From NCBI GenBank assembly GCA_950097015.1, contig CATNEN010000001.1:5255001-5319000 (forward strand): 64,000 nucleotides of DNA. The letters run 5' to 3'. Below are positions 1 to 9,647 of this stretch, piece by piece. Each line of letters opens with the position of its first letter. Position 1 is the stretch's first letter. This stretch comes from Macrostomum hystrix. Taxonomy: Eukaryota > Platyhelminthes > Macrostomidae. The translations under genes and the position numbers were made by a program. Below the pieces are notes generated by a model, which was not told where the DNA came from, did not search any database, and saw only the letters and a program-made list of their open reading frames with translations.

Positions 1-2072
1 CGTGGAGGTCAGTGTCAGGGTGGTGGGACTCGCCGGATAGTTAGTCGCAGCACGTGAGAGCGCACGCACCAAAATATTATTGTGAAGATTTTGGTGTACA
101 CATACACTAACGCGAATGCCCGCATGACTGTACACTGGAGTCCCTTCCTCATTTTTCTCTCTCTCTAGCGTCACTGTCGCTTTCTTACCCGGGGCTCACT
201 CCGCCCTACAACCCCCTGCTGCTGACGTGTGTTCACAGTATGCGCACAGCGTCTTGCGCTCTCTCTCAGCCCCCATCCGCTCCATTTTAGTAACCCCAGT
301 AACCGACAGACATTGTGCATGGCTGCATGCACCTTCTCTTTTCTTTCCCTCTTTTATCTTCGTCTTCTTTTATTTCAAACCAGATTCCGCTGTCAAGCCC
401 GAAGAACGGCTGCACCCCTCTGGCCTGAAACGGGTATTACACTCTAGCACCGAAATTCTGGATTTTATTTCAGATTCTCAGTCTTAAGCGAAAGACAATG
501 AGAAAGCTAACAAGGTGGAAGAGTGTATTTAGTGTCTAAATGACAGTTTCTAGGCAGAATTGTCTTTACAATACCAAAAAACTTGTAGGATTCAATGCAA
601 ATTCGAAAATTTAGAAACAATTAAAGGTATGACCTCCCAGTTGCCCTACAATGACCATGATCAGCCTCCGACGTAGTCAGTCAGCGTCACTGTACGCGCT
701 GTGGCCCTTAACTCTCTCTTTCTCTTTCTGTTTTCTTCCTACCCGCATTAGCTGTGTCTCGCCTATCCTCACCCGCAACTCCCTGAAACACATCCGTCGA
801 AGCCTCCGCGGCGCACCGCCCTCAGAGCCCTGCCCCCCGACCCCAGGAGTCCAGAGGACAGTTTGGGGGTGGGCGTTGGGCCAAACGGACACAAGTCTGC
901 GCTCGACGCAAAAGGAAGGAAGTTCAGCGCGCTGTGCCGCGCAATGCATGCAGATAGACTGTACTTTGCTCGGATCAGAAAGCAGCGGCGTGCGTTTTTC
1001 TCTCCATTTGAACGCAGCCAGCCAGATTCAAGGCCAGGGACAAACGCGAGCCCCGCGGAGCCCAAGCCTGTTTCGTGTTCTTCGTGTACGCGCGCTAATA
1101 CAAAAGCTGCATCAGCGGGGCTCAGATAGGGTGGGGAGGGTTAGAGGCAGCCAGCCCATTAGCGCTCCTCAAGGCCTCTCCTTTACCGGCTTGGAAGATT
1201 GGTGGGGTGGGGTCAGGCCAACCAACTGCCTTTTTATAAGTTTATTACTCTGGGTGCGTATGCGCGCACACAGTCCGTGCCAATGCCTTCCACTAACACC
1301 GTTCCGCGCAAGGGGGCCAACCAACCCAATATCGTGCTCTCCTCTCTCTCCTTTTCTCTCGCCGACCCCAACCCACCCCCGCCTGCACCACAGGCCAAGC
1401 CTGCAGCCGCCCTCACTGTTTCCCCCGCAAGTCATGCCCAAAATTTGCAGCAAACTTCACTCTCCCCCCTCCGCTGTCCGGCCTAAAAAAGGCATTGCTC
1501 ACCAACCCCCTTGCGCACATGCGCGCCAAGTCAGTCACAACAGCTTGTGTGTGTGATCGAGTGAGCGGGCCTTGTTCTAAAGGGTGCCTTCTCCCTCTCA
1601 GTTTGCGCCCCCTCACAGGCGTACCAAACAACTACCCAAGCCCTCCCTCTGTCTCTCTACCTTCCTCTCCCCAGAACTCCGCCTGTGTCCTCTCCCTCCC
1701 CTCTCCGGCTGTCGCTGCCCCCACCCAGCCGCACACGCACGCGCCCACCTTCTCCTCCTTCAAGCTGGTCGCCGCCCTCAAAGCCTGTCTCTCCTCCACC
1801 GTCCCCTTTCCAAAGTCGAGCTCCACTCTTCCAAACTATATCCCTCTTTAAAAAGGCGACTGCACCCTCAGCTCTGGCGCGCACCAAGAGGGAGAGACCG
1901 GCGCAGAGTTTGACATGCCCCTGAAGAATTTGTGAAGGCAAGAAAAGTTGCTGCACAACTGGAAGGATCTCGCATCGCCTCAGCACCCATGCTCCGATAT
2001 TTTTGAAAGTTTGTCGACTACCAAACTTACCTTCTTCTGATTTCAACTGACGTCGTTCAAAATCAGCAAAAA
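1..2072 (+). promoter_or_regulatory. Upstream/5' UTR region of the TET gene
   Basis: No gene is supported here. The stretch from about 650 to 2000 is GC-rich with many CpGs and long CT-rich runs, so it contains long but unconvincing open frames on both strands. A TTTAAAAAGG element near 1847 could act as an A/T-rich core promoter about 225 bp before the TET start codon. A TGACGTCG half-CRE lies at about 2048. The transcription start cannot be fixed from sequence, and an upstream non-coding exon is possible. Confidence 0.45.
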
Positions 2073-4829
2073 ATGGAATCGAACGAAATCCAGCTTGAGT
2101 CTAATTTATCAACGGCAATTTCTCCGCCAACGTCATCTGCGGCACCGCCTCAGCCCAACGTGCCACCTGATGAGAAAGATTCAGACCAGCTGAAACATTT
2201 CGATCAGCAGCGGGAGCTTGAAGAGAAAGAGCCCGACCAAGAACATGAGACTTGCGCCTGTGTACCTGCTGGTACATCGGCCGCGATCGATTCTCAGCCG
2301 CAAGCTTATCAACACCTCGGAGCTGCTCCGAGCGTACAAGATTTGCGCCGATGCCTGGAGACACGCCTGTGCCTGCCGCCTGTAGCGCTGCGCATTGAAA
2401 CTGTCACACCTAGCGAGAGAGAGGGCGCTACAGAGCGTGGCTGCCCCGCTGCTAAGTGGGTGCTGCGTCGAAGCGGCGAGCAGGAAAAGTTTCTGGCTCT
2501 TGTTCGCGTCCGTCCCGGCCATGCTTGCGCCACAGCCGTGATTGTGGTGGCTCTGGTAAGCTGGGAGGGCATCCCGAGGACCTTGGCAGACCAGACGTTT
2601 GACTACCTAGCAAGTGAGCTGCCGCAACGAGGCATGACGATCGAGCGTCGTTGCGCTGCTAATGAAAGTCGCACCTGCGGCTGCCAGGGCTTCGATGAGG
2701 CCACCTGCGGTGCCTCTTACAGCTTTGGCTGTTCATGGAGCATGTTCCACAATGCCTGCAAATTCGCTCGGACTCGAGAGCAGGCGCGAAAGTTTCGTTT
2801 GCGTTCGCCAGAAACTGAAACTGAGCTGGCCGCAAAACTGAACTGCCTGGCCGATGTTGCGGGCCGGGTGCTGGAGACCGCCGCTCCGGATGCATTTCAA
2901 GCACAGGTGCGCGATTCGATCCTCGCCACCGATTGTCGTTTGGGATGCGAGACGCCTCTCGAAAAGCGACCATTTAGCGGCGTCACAGCCTGTCTTGACT
3001 TCTGCATGCATGCGCACAAGGATTCCTTTGCCCTAGACGGAGGCTGTAACGTGGTAGTGACACTAGTCGACAGTCGATCATCAGACGAGCAACTCCACGT
3101 TCTTCCTGGTTACATACCCGCCAAGGTCGACGAGTTGGGCTCTGAGACCGGTCAAAGGGAGAGAATCTCGCGTGGCTTTATCCAATCTCTTCGCAACGTC
3201 AGCTTGGTTACTCGAGTTCGAGGCACACCGCTAGCTCCATGCGCCATTCGAAAGAAAGTGAAGAAAACGGCTCAGCAGCAACAGCAGCAAATTCAGGCGC
3301 AGCAGAAGCCGCAGCAGCTAGCTCAAAAACATCTTCAGCATCAGAAGTCGGGAAGGGCCGCAACAGCGAAGGAGGAACATTCCCCTGCAAGTATAGACAG
3401 CGGCTTTGAGTCAATTAAGAGCAATCGAAGCCCGGACAAGGATGAGCAGCAGCACCAGAGCCCTCCAGTGGCTGCCCCGGCCGTATCTGTTAGCATTCTG
3501 CCACCCATTGCCTCGTGGTTCCGAAAGTCGGCTACACAGTGGATACCACCACAGCAGCAAATTCAAAGACAACATCCGATGCAGCATCAGCACGCTCACA
3601 TGATGCCTTTGGCGCCTCCATCTGCGCCTCCGACGCAACTGGGACAGCAACTTCTGCCGTCACCGCAGATGCCGCAGTCCGCAACTGGCTATCCTGATAC
3701 TAGAGGCGTCGGCAGCGAGAATCCGCTTCAGCAGCAGCACTTTGCTCAGCGCATGCAACAGCAGACAAACGGCAATCGACCTGATCCACGGGTGTCTTTC
3801 AATCCACAGGGCACTGGTGCAGAATTTACGCATCCGCATCCGCCTCCTCCACCATCTCAACCTTCGCCACAGCAGCAGCTGCAGCATCATCAGCACAGCT
3901 ATCAACAAACGGGTGCAAGACCAATGCCCCAGTATCCGCCGCAACAGCATCAGTACCCAGGTTACATGCCAAGATATCCCGCGGACCATCAAGTCCATCA
4001 GTATCCGGGCGGCTATCCTGGCAATCACTGGCGACCACAGCATCCAAATGGAAGCTACTACAGCCAGCACCAGCAGTTCAGGGGTCAGCTACCACCCGCC
4101 TATCGGCAATATCCATATCCAGCTTATCCACAGCAGCCAATGCAGCATCAGGCATATGATATCGATTATTCAAATCATCAGAAATACTATTCTCAGAACC
4201 CGCATCAGCAGCAACACCAGCAGCCTTACTCGCAATATTATCCACAATATCCTGGACAGAATCAGAACCAGCAGTCTCAAAGTCAGCTGCAGCTTCAACA
4301 GCAGCCTAACAACAACAATTATCCGAATCAACCTTTGATGGAGCAGTCACAGCAACATCAGCAACTGCTGCAGCAGCTGCAGCAAAAACAGCAGCAGCAG
4401 CCGCTACCTCAACAGCAGCAACAACAAAAACAACAGCCCTCTACGCAGACTACGAAGCGACGAAGCAGCGAATCAATGTTTTCGGAGACAAGCAAAGGCT
4501 CCTCAGGCGATCGTGAATTTTTATCAGACTGCGCTGAACTATTTAGAGACGAGCGCATGGGAGGCCTGGCCATCGCTCTTACTCACGGCTCCGTCCTGAT
4601 CGAAGCTGCCAAGCACGACAGTCACGCGTCGACTTCATTGCGCCGACCGAACAGGAACCATCCGACCAACCTCAGCCTGGTGTTCTTCCAGCACAAGAGC
4701 CTGAGCTACGCGCACCACGGCTACAATGAGTACGCTGAAAAGATGCGCCTGCTGCGGCTGCGCAGAGCTGAGAACACGGAGGCCAAGTCCGACGCCGCTG
4801 CCAGACCAGTGAAGCTTGAGGACAAATGA
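2073..4829 (+). CDS. tet: TET-family methylcytosine dioxygenase, intronless
   Basis: 918-residue protein that should oxidise 5-methylcytosine in nuclear DNA using Fe(II) and 2-oxoglutarate. Residues about 85-235 form the TET cysteine-rich domain, with motifs such as RRCAANESRTCGCQG and ATCGASYSFGCSWSM. The double-stranded beta-helix follows: the iron ligands H315 and D317 sit in CMHAHKD, then DEQLHVLP near 338-345. The second half resumes near 830 with LTHGS (third iron ligand H838) and PNRNHPT (R861, the expected 2-oxoglutarate contact), followed by SLVFFQHKS. Between them, about 395-810 is a Gln/Pro/His-rich low-complexity insert, in the same place as the insert of vertebrate TETs. Only about 85 residues precede the Cys-rich domain and no CXXC zinc finger is present. 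The whole catalytic region lies in one open frame without introns, unlike the multi-exon vertebrate genes. All catalytic residues are kept, so it looks functional. The next gene is unrelated and on the other strand. Confidence 0.96.
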   Translation: MESNEIQLESNLSTAISPPTSSAAPPQPNVPPDEKDSDQLKHFDQQRELEEKEPDQEHETCACVPAGTSAAIDSQPQAYQHLGAAPSVQDLRRCLETRLCLPPVALRIETVTPSEREGATERGCPAAKWVLRRSGEQEKFLALVRVRPGHACATAVIVVALVSWEGIPRTLADQTFDYLASELPQRGMTIERRCAANESRTCGCQGFDEATCGASYSFGCSWSMFHNACKFARTREQARKFRLRSPETETELAAKLNCLADVAGRVLETAAPDAFQAQVRDSILATDCRLGCETPLEKRPFSGVTACLDFCMHAHKDSFALDGGCNVVVTLVDSRSSDEQLHVLPGYIPAKVDELGSETGQRERISRGFIQSLRNVSLVTRVRGTPLAPCAIRKKVKKTAQQQQQQIQAQQKPQQLAQKHLQHQKSGRAATAKEEHSPASIDSGFESIKSNRSPDKDEQQHQSPPVAAPAVSVSILPPIASWFRKSATQWIPPQQQIQRQHPMQHQHAHMMPLAPPSAPPTQLGQQLLPSPQMPQSATGYPDTRGVGSENPLQQQHFAQRMQQQTNGNRPDPRVSFNPQGTGAEFTHPHPPPPPSQPSPQQQLQHHQHSYQQTGARPMPQYPPQQHQYPGYMPRYPADHQVHQYPGGYPGNHWRPQHPNGSYYSQHQQFRGQLPPAYRQYPYPAYPQQPMQHQAYDIDYSNHQKYYSQNPHQQQHQQPYSQYYPQYPGQNQNQQSQSQLQLQQQPNNNNYPNQPLMEQSQQHQQLLQQLQQKQQQQPLPQQQQQQKQQPSTQTTKRRSSESMFSETSKGSSGDREFLSDCAELFRDERMGGLAIALTHGSVLIEAAKHDSHASTSLRRPNRNHPTNLSLVFFQHKSLSYAHHGYNEYAEKMRLLRLRRAENTEAKSDAAARPVKLEDK

Positions 4830-4947
4830 GACTTGAAGGCTGAAGCCAATTCAAAGCCAATTTGACCTGTCTACTTCAAGTTTATTAGAAGAAAAAGAGT
4901 TTCGCCTCCAGTTTTTATTGTTCTATTTTGAATGATGTGCTTCTGTT

Positions 4948-4953
4948 AATAAA
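4948..4953 (+). terminator. Poly(A) signal of the TET gene
   Basis: AATAAA lies about 119 bp after the TET stop codon, in an AT-rich region. It is the first canonical polyadenylation signal downstream, so a short 3' UTR is likely. Confidence 0.6.
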
Positions 4954-7296
4954 AAACGTGTAATGCAATCCCCTTTATAATACATGCAGTCTCTTTATCA
5001 TTGTATGAATTCCATTGTTCACCCACTTGATTCCCCTATTTATCTACCCAGAACCATTCTGTATAAGACTCGCAAATTCCTTTTTATGCTGTTGTTTTTC
5101 TGCTTATCTACAACTCATTCCCATGTTTCGACTCACAACGACTCGTGGCCTCGTGGCGAAAGTTTCATAATGTACTTTGATATTTTTAATTTTCTTTAAA
5201 TAATCATTAAGTTACTGGCAAAAATAGGAGTGGTGTGAGCGACTTTTGGATTAAAAAACGACCTAAGCGTTAAAATTTAGATATTAAAACAACTTGAAGC
5301 ATATTTATTTATTTTATAAATTTCTGAACATTCATTGTGATGCGTATTGATTTTTTGCTATGAACTGTTTATTTTTTCTGACAATGCCGAGCTGCTTCCC
5401 CCAGAAAACAAATTCAGCGTCTCCTCCTCTGGTGACAGGAATTTATTGTATGCTTCACCATGCATCTTTGCTCAGCTATTTATAAATTAAAAGTTTATTT
5501 TTTTCTACCTAATTTGCCTCTGTTGGCTGTAAAAGTTTTCAATTTTTCGTCCGCTATTTTTGCACCGCGCTGATCACAGTCAGTGCCCGTAAAAACACAA
5601 GATTTTGGCCATCGATACTCATTGTTTTCTTTAACTTTCTGCCAGCTCAAAGCCACACGTTGCAATATTATTGTCGTTGTGCGAATATTGTGCTTCACTA
5701 TTGTTAAACAGTGTCTGATTATCGTACAGATTAGGTCAGTCGTATTTTTTTTCACCTGTTGATTCGCATCTGAATAGATTTTTTGCTCTTGTTTGTTTTA
5801 CTTTTCGTTCACAATAATTGTTTGTGAGCTTGCTGCACAATGCTCCTAACAATTAATTTAAGTTCCATCGTCATATTTTCAAAATTTCATTGTCTCTTTG
5901 TTCTTGTAGAATGTATTGGCTCCTTCTAATAAGATTTCCCAGTGGCCACTAATTTTTTATTAACCCTTCAAGCGACTTCTAAAACTCATCGATTCTATTT
6001 GATCAGAGTTTTGGTCTGGGCAGGACTGTTATTGCAACATTCCTTTCCTCCATTTGGTCAGTAATTTTAGTGGAAAGCTTTTTATCGTACGAGTCGTCGA
6101 AAATCGCGCAATACTCACACTAAATATTGTTTTGATTCGGTCATACCTCGTTTTTGAAGCGCTGAAATGTTTTTTATTTAGGCTGAAGCAGAAAAACCGA
6201 AACTAAAGTTTCCCACCCTTGTGTTATTTTCTTCAAGAAATCTTATTTTGCGTTTTTGTCGCTTCGAATAGGCAATAACCATAGGATAAGTTGCTTGGAA
6301 TGCAGAGTAAAAAGAAACTTGTAATTTGTTTTTGTTATGTATAAAATCACATCTAATAGTAAACTGTGAGTTTCTCGCAATAAAATAGATGAAAATCAGC
6401 GGATCGCTTGTCAAGATGATTGGCATAGACACGACTGTTTTATTTATCGAGAAAAGCACCTATAAAACATGCCACACTACTGAAATGAGTAGCGATCTTT
6501 TCAAATTTAAATATGATTACGCGATAATTCATGAATTACACATTCAAATCCAGCCGATGGACTTCTACGCAAAAAATCTAATCGTACGATGCTATAGATA
6601 CTGAAGTCCATGGTCAGCCAGGCTGACCTGATAGATACTTCCTGGCCAGCCAATAGTCTATGGCACCAACTGCCCAGTCGCAACTTTTAATTCGAAACTT
6701 GGTGATGACGTCACTGCTCATTGCTGAATTCTTTACAAGACGGCCTGCTTTGGCTAAAGTGTCGTTATAAAAACATGCTCAAATATTCAACAACTTGAGA
6801 CTTGTTGAGTATGACAGCTTAGAAACTTGAGGCTTGTAAAGCATAGTTTTTCGTTTCACATTATTGCTTTAGGCAACCAGTTAGGAGTTGAGACCAAGGG
6901 CGAATAAATTTCTTGGCAGAAGTTTTGCGTTAAAATTTTGCGGAATATTTCATAAATATTCTTCTGATCAAGACGTGAATATATTTATTTGAGTTTGCCG
7001 CATGAATTGTCTGTTGTTAATATTTTATATTTTTATAGTTTTCTAACGCATAAGTCAACGAAATGCTTTTACATTTCCGCTTTTCAGTCATCATTACAAG
7101 CTTTTTGCCGGAGTTTAAAGCTTAAAGTTAGCTCAAATAAGCGAAAACTATATCAAGAAAGCGAATAATTTGCTATATAAATCAGAAGAAAACAGACATG
7201 ATAGCAAGTGGGGCAGATAATTTACTGAACTCATAAATATTTTTCTTAGAATCAGTTTATACTGCTTAGTGCGATAGGGTCATTAATATTTCAAGA
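4954..7296. other. AT-rich intergenic DNA between TET and the DEG/ENaC cluster
   Basis: No gene is supported; the open frames are short and unlike known proteins. Two small features stand out: a perfect palindrome GGTCAGCC-A-GGCTGACC at 6612-6628, and a perfect CRE-type octamer TGACGTCA at 6706-6713. The 3' ends of TET and of the first channel gene converge on this gap. Confidence 0.5.
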
Positions 7297-8940
7297 CTAA
7301 ACACTCGCACATCTTACATTATCCATCGACGTCAGCGAAAAATTATTAACAAGATCTTGAACTGTACTAGGAGCCGTCGTTGACTTTCGAGAAACTGCTG
7401 CTTCAACTAGCCGTCTCCTGAATGCGTCAAATACTACGACTGCTAGGTTATGCAGCAGCTCCAGCAGCTCCAGCAGTGACAGAAGCGACATACCTAAAAA
7501 TAGTCCCAGTAGGCCACCAATGTCCGCGATCAACGAGTTGAACCTGTACGCTAGAGAGAGCAGAACCTCCTGGCTCTTGCGCGACTTGGCTACCAACTCC
7601 AGTTGCAGAAGCGACCTCTGGGCCTCCTCTGTTGTGCTATTGTGGACCAGTTGTACAAGACTTGGACTATCTAGACTAGGGCTGAATTCCAAGACAGTTG
7701 GTCGCAAAAATTCTTCCCACACCCTAGTGGAAGGCCAGCCGCTTGCCGAGTGCTTGTAGCTGTACTGCCTGTTTCGACAGGGTGCTTCTCGATCGCACTT
7801 CTCCCTAGCTGCATCCTGCACGGATGCCAACAAGATCATTAGGTCGGAGTTGATTATAAATGATGTATTGATTTCGGATAGATTATAGCACGATGGAAGA
7901 GTCCTATACTCCCAGGGAATCAGAATTTGATACAGAGTACAATTGAACCTCTCCAGTGATAGGCGAGAAATCTCTCGGTACCAGCAAACAGCTTGGTTGT
8001 ACTCAAGTGTCTTCATTCCACCAGTGTACGGGTCAACAAATTGAGCAGTGATTTCGCGATTTTTCGGCACACAATGCTCAGGAAAGTCAGTTTCAATGTA
8101 TACTCTATCTTGCATCTCGATCTCAATTAGGTGCTTCTGAGCTGGGCCAACCACCACTTGGGCATCCCATTCGCTGGGATGCTTTCCCTTCGGCGTGAGA
8201 AAAATTCTATAGCCCTCGGAGACTGTGAAGTCGGTACCGTAGTTGAAGTCCCAATCGATGGGTTGCAGGTTTAAAGTCTGACCGTACAGTTCGTGAACGT
8301 CCAGCTCTGAAGCTGTCTCATCAGATTTTGACAATTGAGAATCCAGAAACAGTACTACCTGGACAACATTGCTTGGATTCTGCAAAGCTGAACGATCTTG
8401 CGGTGTGAGGTTAATGGAGAAACAATTAACGAATGCGGGAATGTGAACAATCGAAGCATTATTGTCGTCTTTCCCTGCTATGTAGGCGTATGTGATAGAG
8501 GACAGTCGATGTCCCATGCTGTCGGATAGAAAGCTGTACGGCAGACTGTTGACTAGCCTGATTGCGTAAGAGTCTATAGCAACCTGCGCATCTTCAATAC
8601 TGAAATTTGAAACCGCTTTTCTAGCTAGGCCTCTGTAATGCTTCAGTAGGCTGGCGTCCTCCGTGCTCAGTGAGACAGACAGACTGCCAGATATCGGCTT
8701 CTCATTACAGAAGTACAAATCAGGAAACTCGAAATCCAATTCGTTCTCCGTAAACGTAGCTGCGATTTCTCTACTAGCATACCTGTTGCAGGCGTCATAG
8801 ATACGCGAAACACAATAGCCAAGCGATAATAAAAAGGCAAGCAGCCAGGCTGTTTTCACGGCTGCAGTACGATTACTTGCTAGTCGACCGACCGCATGGA
8901 CTGTAGTCTCGTTCGTGCAGTTCAGTAGAGACGCATGCAT
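7297..8940 (-). CDS. DEG/ENaC-family sodium channel 1, intronless
   Basis: 547 residues, a subunit of a trimeric amiloride-sensitive-type cation channel in the plasma membrane. Two membrane segments flank a large Cys-rich extracellular domain: TM1 follows TTVHAVGRL near residue 25, and TM2 carries GLFLGMSLLSLLE, with G483-M-S485 as the selectivity filter. The start at 8940 is chosen over an in-frame ATG at 8985 because it places TTVH exactly where the two neighbouring paralogues have it (residues 12-15). The cytoplasmic HG gating motif reads H15-A16 here, while both neighbours have HG. ADIGG precedes TM2, with Ala at the usual degenerin position. It is the most diverged of three tandem genes on this strand and has no introns. 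The ligand is unknown; a peptide- or proton-gated type cannot be told apart by eye. Confidence 0.92.
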   Translation of the reverse strand: MHASLLNCTNETTVHAVGRLASNRTAAVKTAWLLAFLLSLGYCVSRIYDACNRYASREIAATFTENELDFEFPDLYFCNEKPISGSLSVSLSTEDASLLKHYRGLARKAVSNFSIEDAQVAIDSYAIRLVNSLPYSFLSDSMGHRLSSITYAYIAGKDDNNASIVHIPAFVNCFSINLTPQDRSALQNPSNVVQVVLFLDSQLSKSDETASELDVHELYGQTLNLQPIDWDFNYGTDFTVSEGYRIFLTPKGKHPSEWDAQVVVGPAQKHLIEIEMQDRVYIETDFPEHCVPKNREITAQFVDPYTGGMKTLEYNQAVCWYREISRLSLERFNCTLYQILIPWEYRTLPSCYNLSEINTSFIINSDLMILLASVQDAAREKCDREAPCRNRQYSYKHSASGWPSTRVWEEFLRPTVLEFSPSLDSPSLVQLVHNSTTEEAQRSLLQLELVAKSRKSQEVLLSLAYRFNSLIADIGGLLGLFLGMSLLSLLELLELLHNLAVVVFDAFRRRLVEAAVSRKSTTAPSTVQDLVNNFSLTSMDNVRCASV

Positions 8941-9647
8941 CTTCGCTGCTAGCAGCAGAAAGTGATTAAAGCGGCAGAGAAGCAAGCAGCGATGAGAATC
9001 TTATCAGATACAATGCCTGCAGTCCCGTGTCCCATAGGTGCTTATCTAGACTATAGCCAATATTTGCCACCACTGATTTCAGAGTTGCACAGCAAACAAT
9101 GCAAATCATCCTTAGACTTCAGGACAGTTGTATGCTTCAGAACTAAGGACTGTAATCAGCAGTGTTTGACGATTTTGCACTCGAAAAAATCGATAAAAAT
9201 CTTTGCTTTTGATTTCTTTCAGCATGTCGCATTACCACTATTATGAGTATCATTTTACATAATTTTAAAAAGGACACAAGACAATTTACTCGTAATACAA
9301 AGAGGAGTAAATCAATTATTTCGGTATCTCTAAATATCAAGAATAAAATATAAAACTCCGGATGAAACAGAGTAACCAATTATTGTCTGCTTTACGAATA
9401 ACTACAAAATCGCATTGAAGTCAACCAACAAGCATAGGACTATTGATTGTCAAAAATAGGAATTGATATTTGCAAGAGTGGCTGTGGGCGAATCCAGCGA
9501 GAAACGATTCTGCCACTGACTCCTGAATACATAAGCACTCAATATGATACTGCGCTGGCAAATCTCACACAGGTGTACATCTGATCTGACTTCTCAGGGA
9601 CGTTGGTGCAAGAGGCAGCAAATTTGATAACTAAAATGTGTAATTTT
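8941..9647. other. Intergenic region between DEG/ENaC genes 1 and 2
   Basis: Holds the presumed promoter of gene 1 and the 3' flank of gene 2. It is AT-rich, with no coding potential I can support, and no X-box like those upstream of gene 2 was seen. Confidence 0.5.

Noticed and set aside
651-1556. A 301-codon plus frame, with several overlapping frames in the TET upstream region
   Set aside because: GC-rich, low stop density on both strands, no domain-like pattern; most likely non-coding upstream or UTR sequence.
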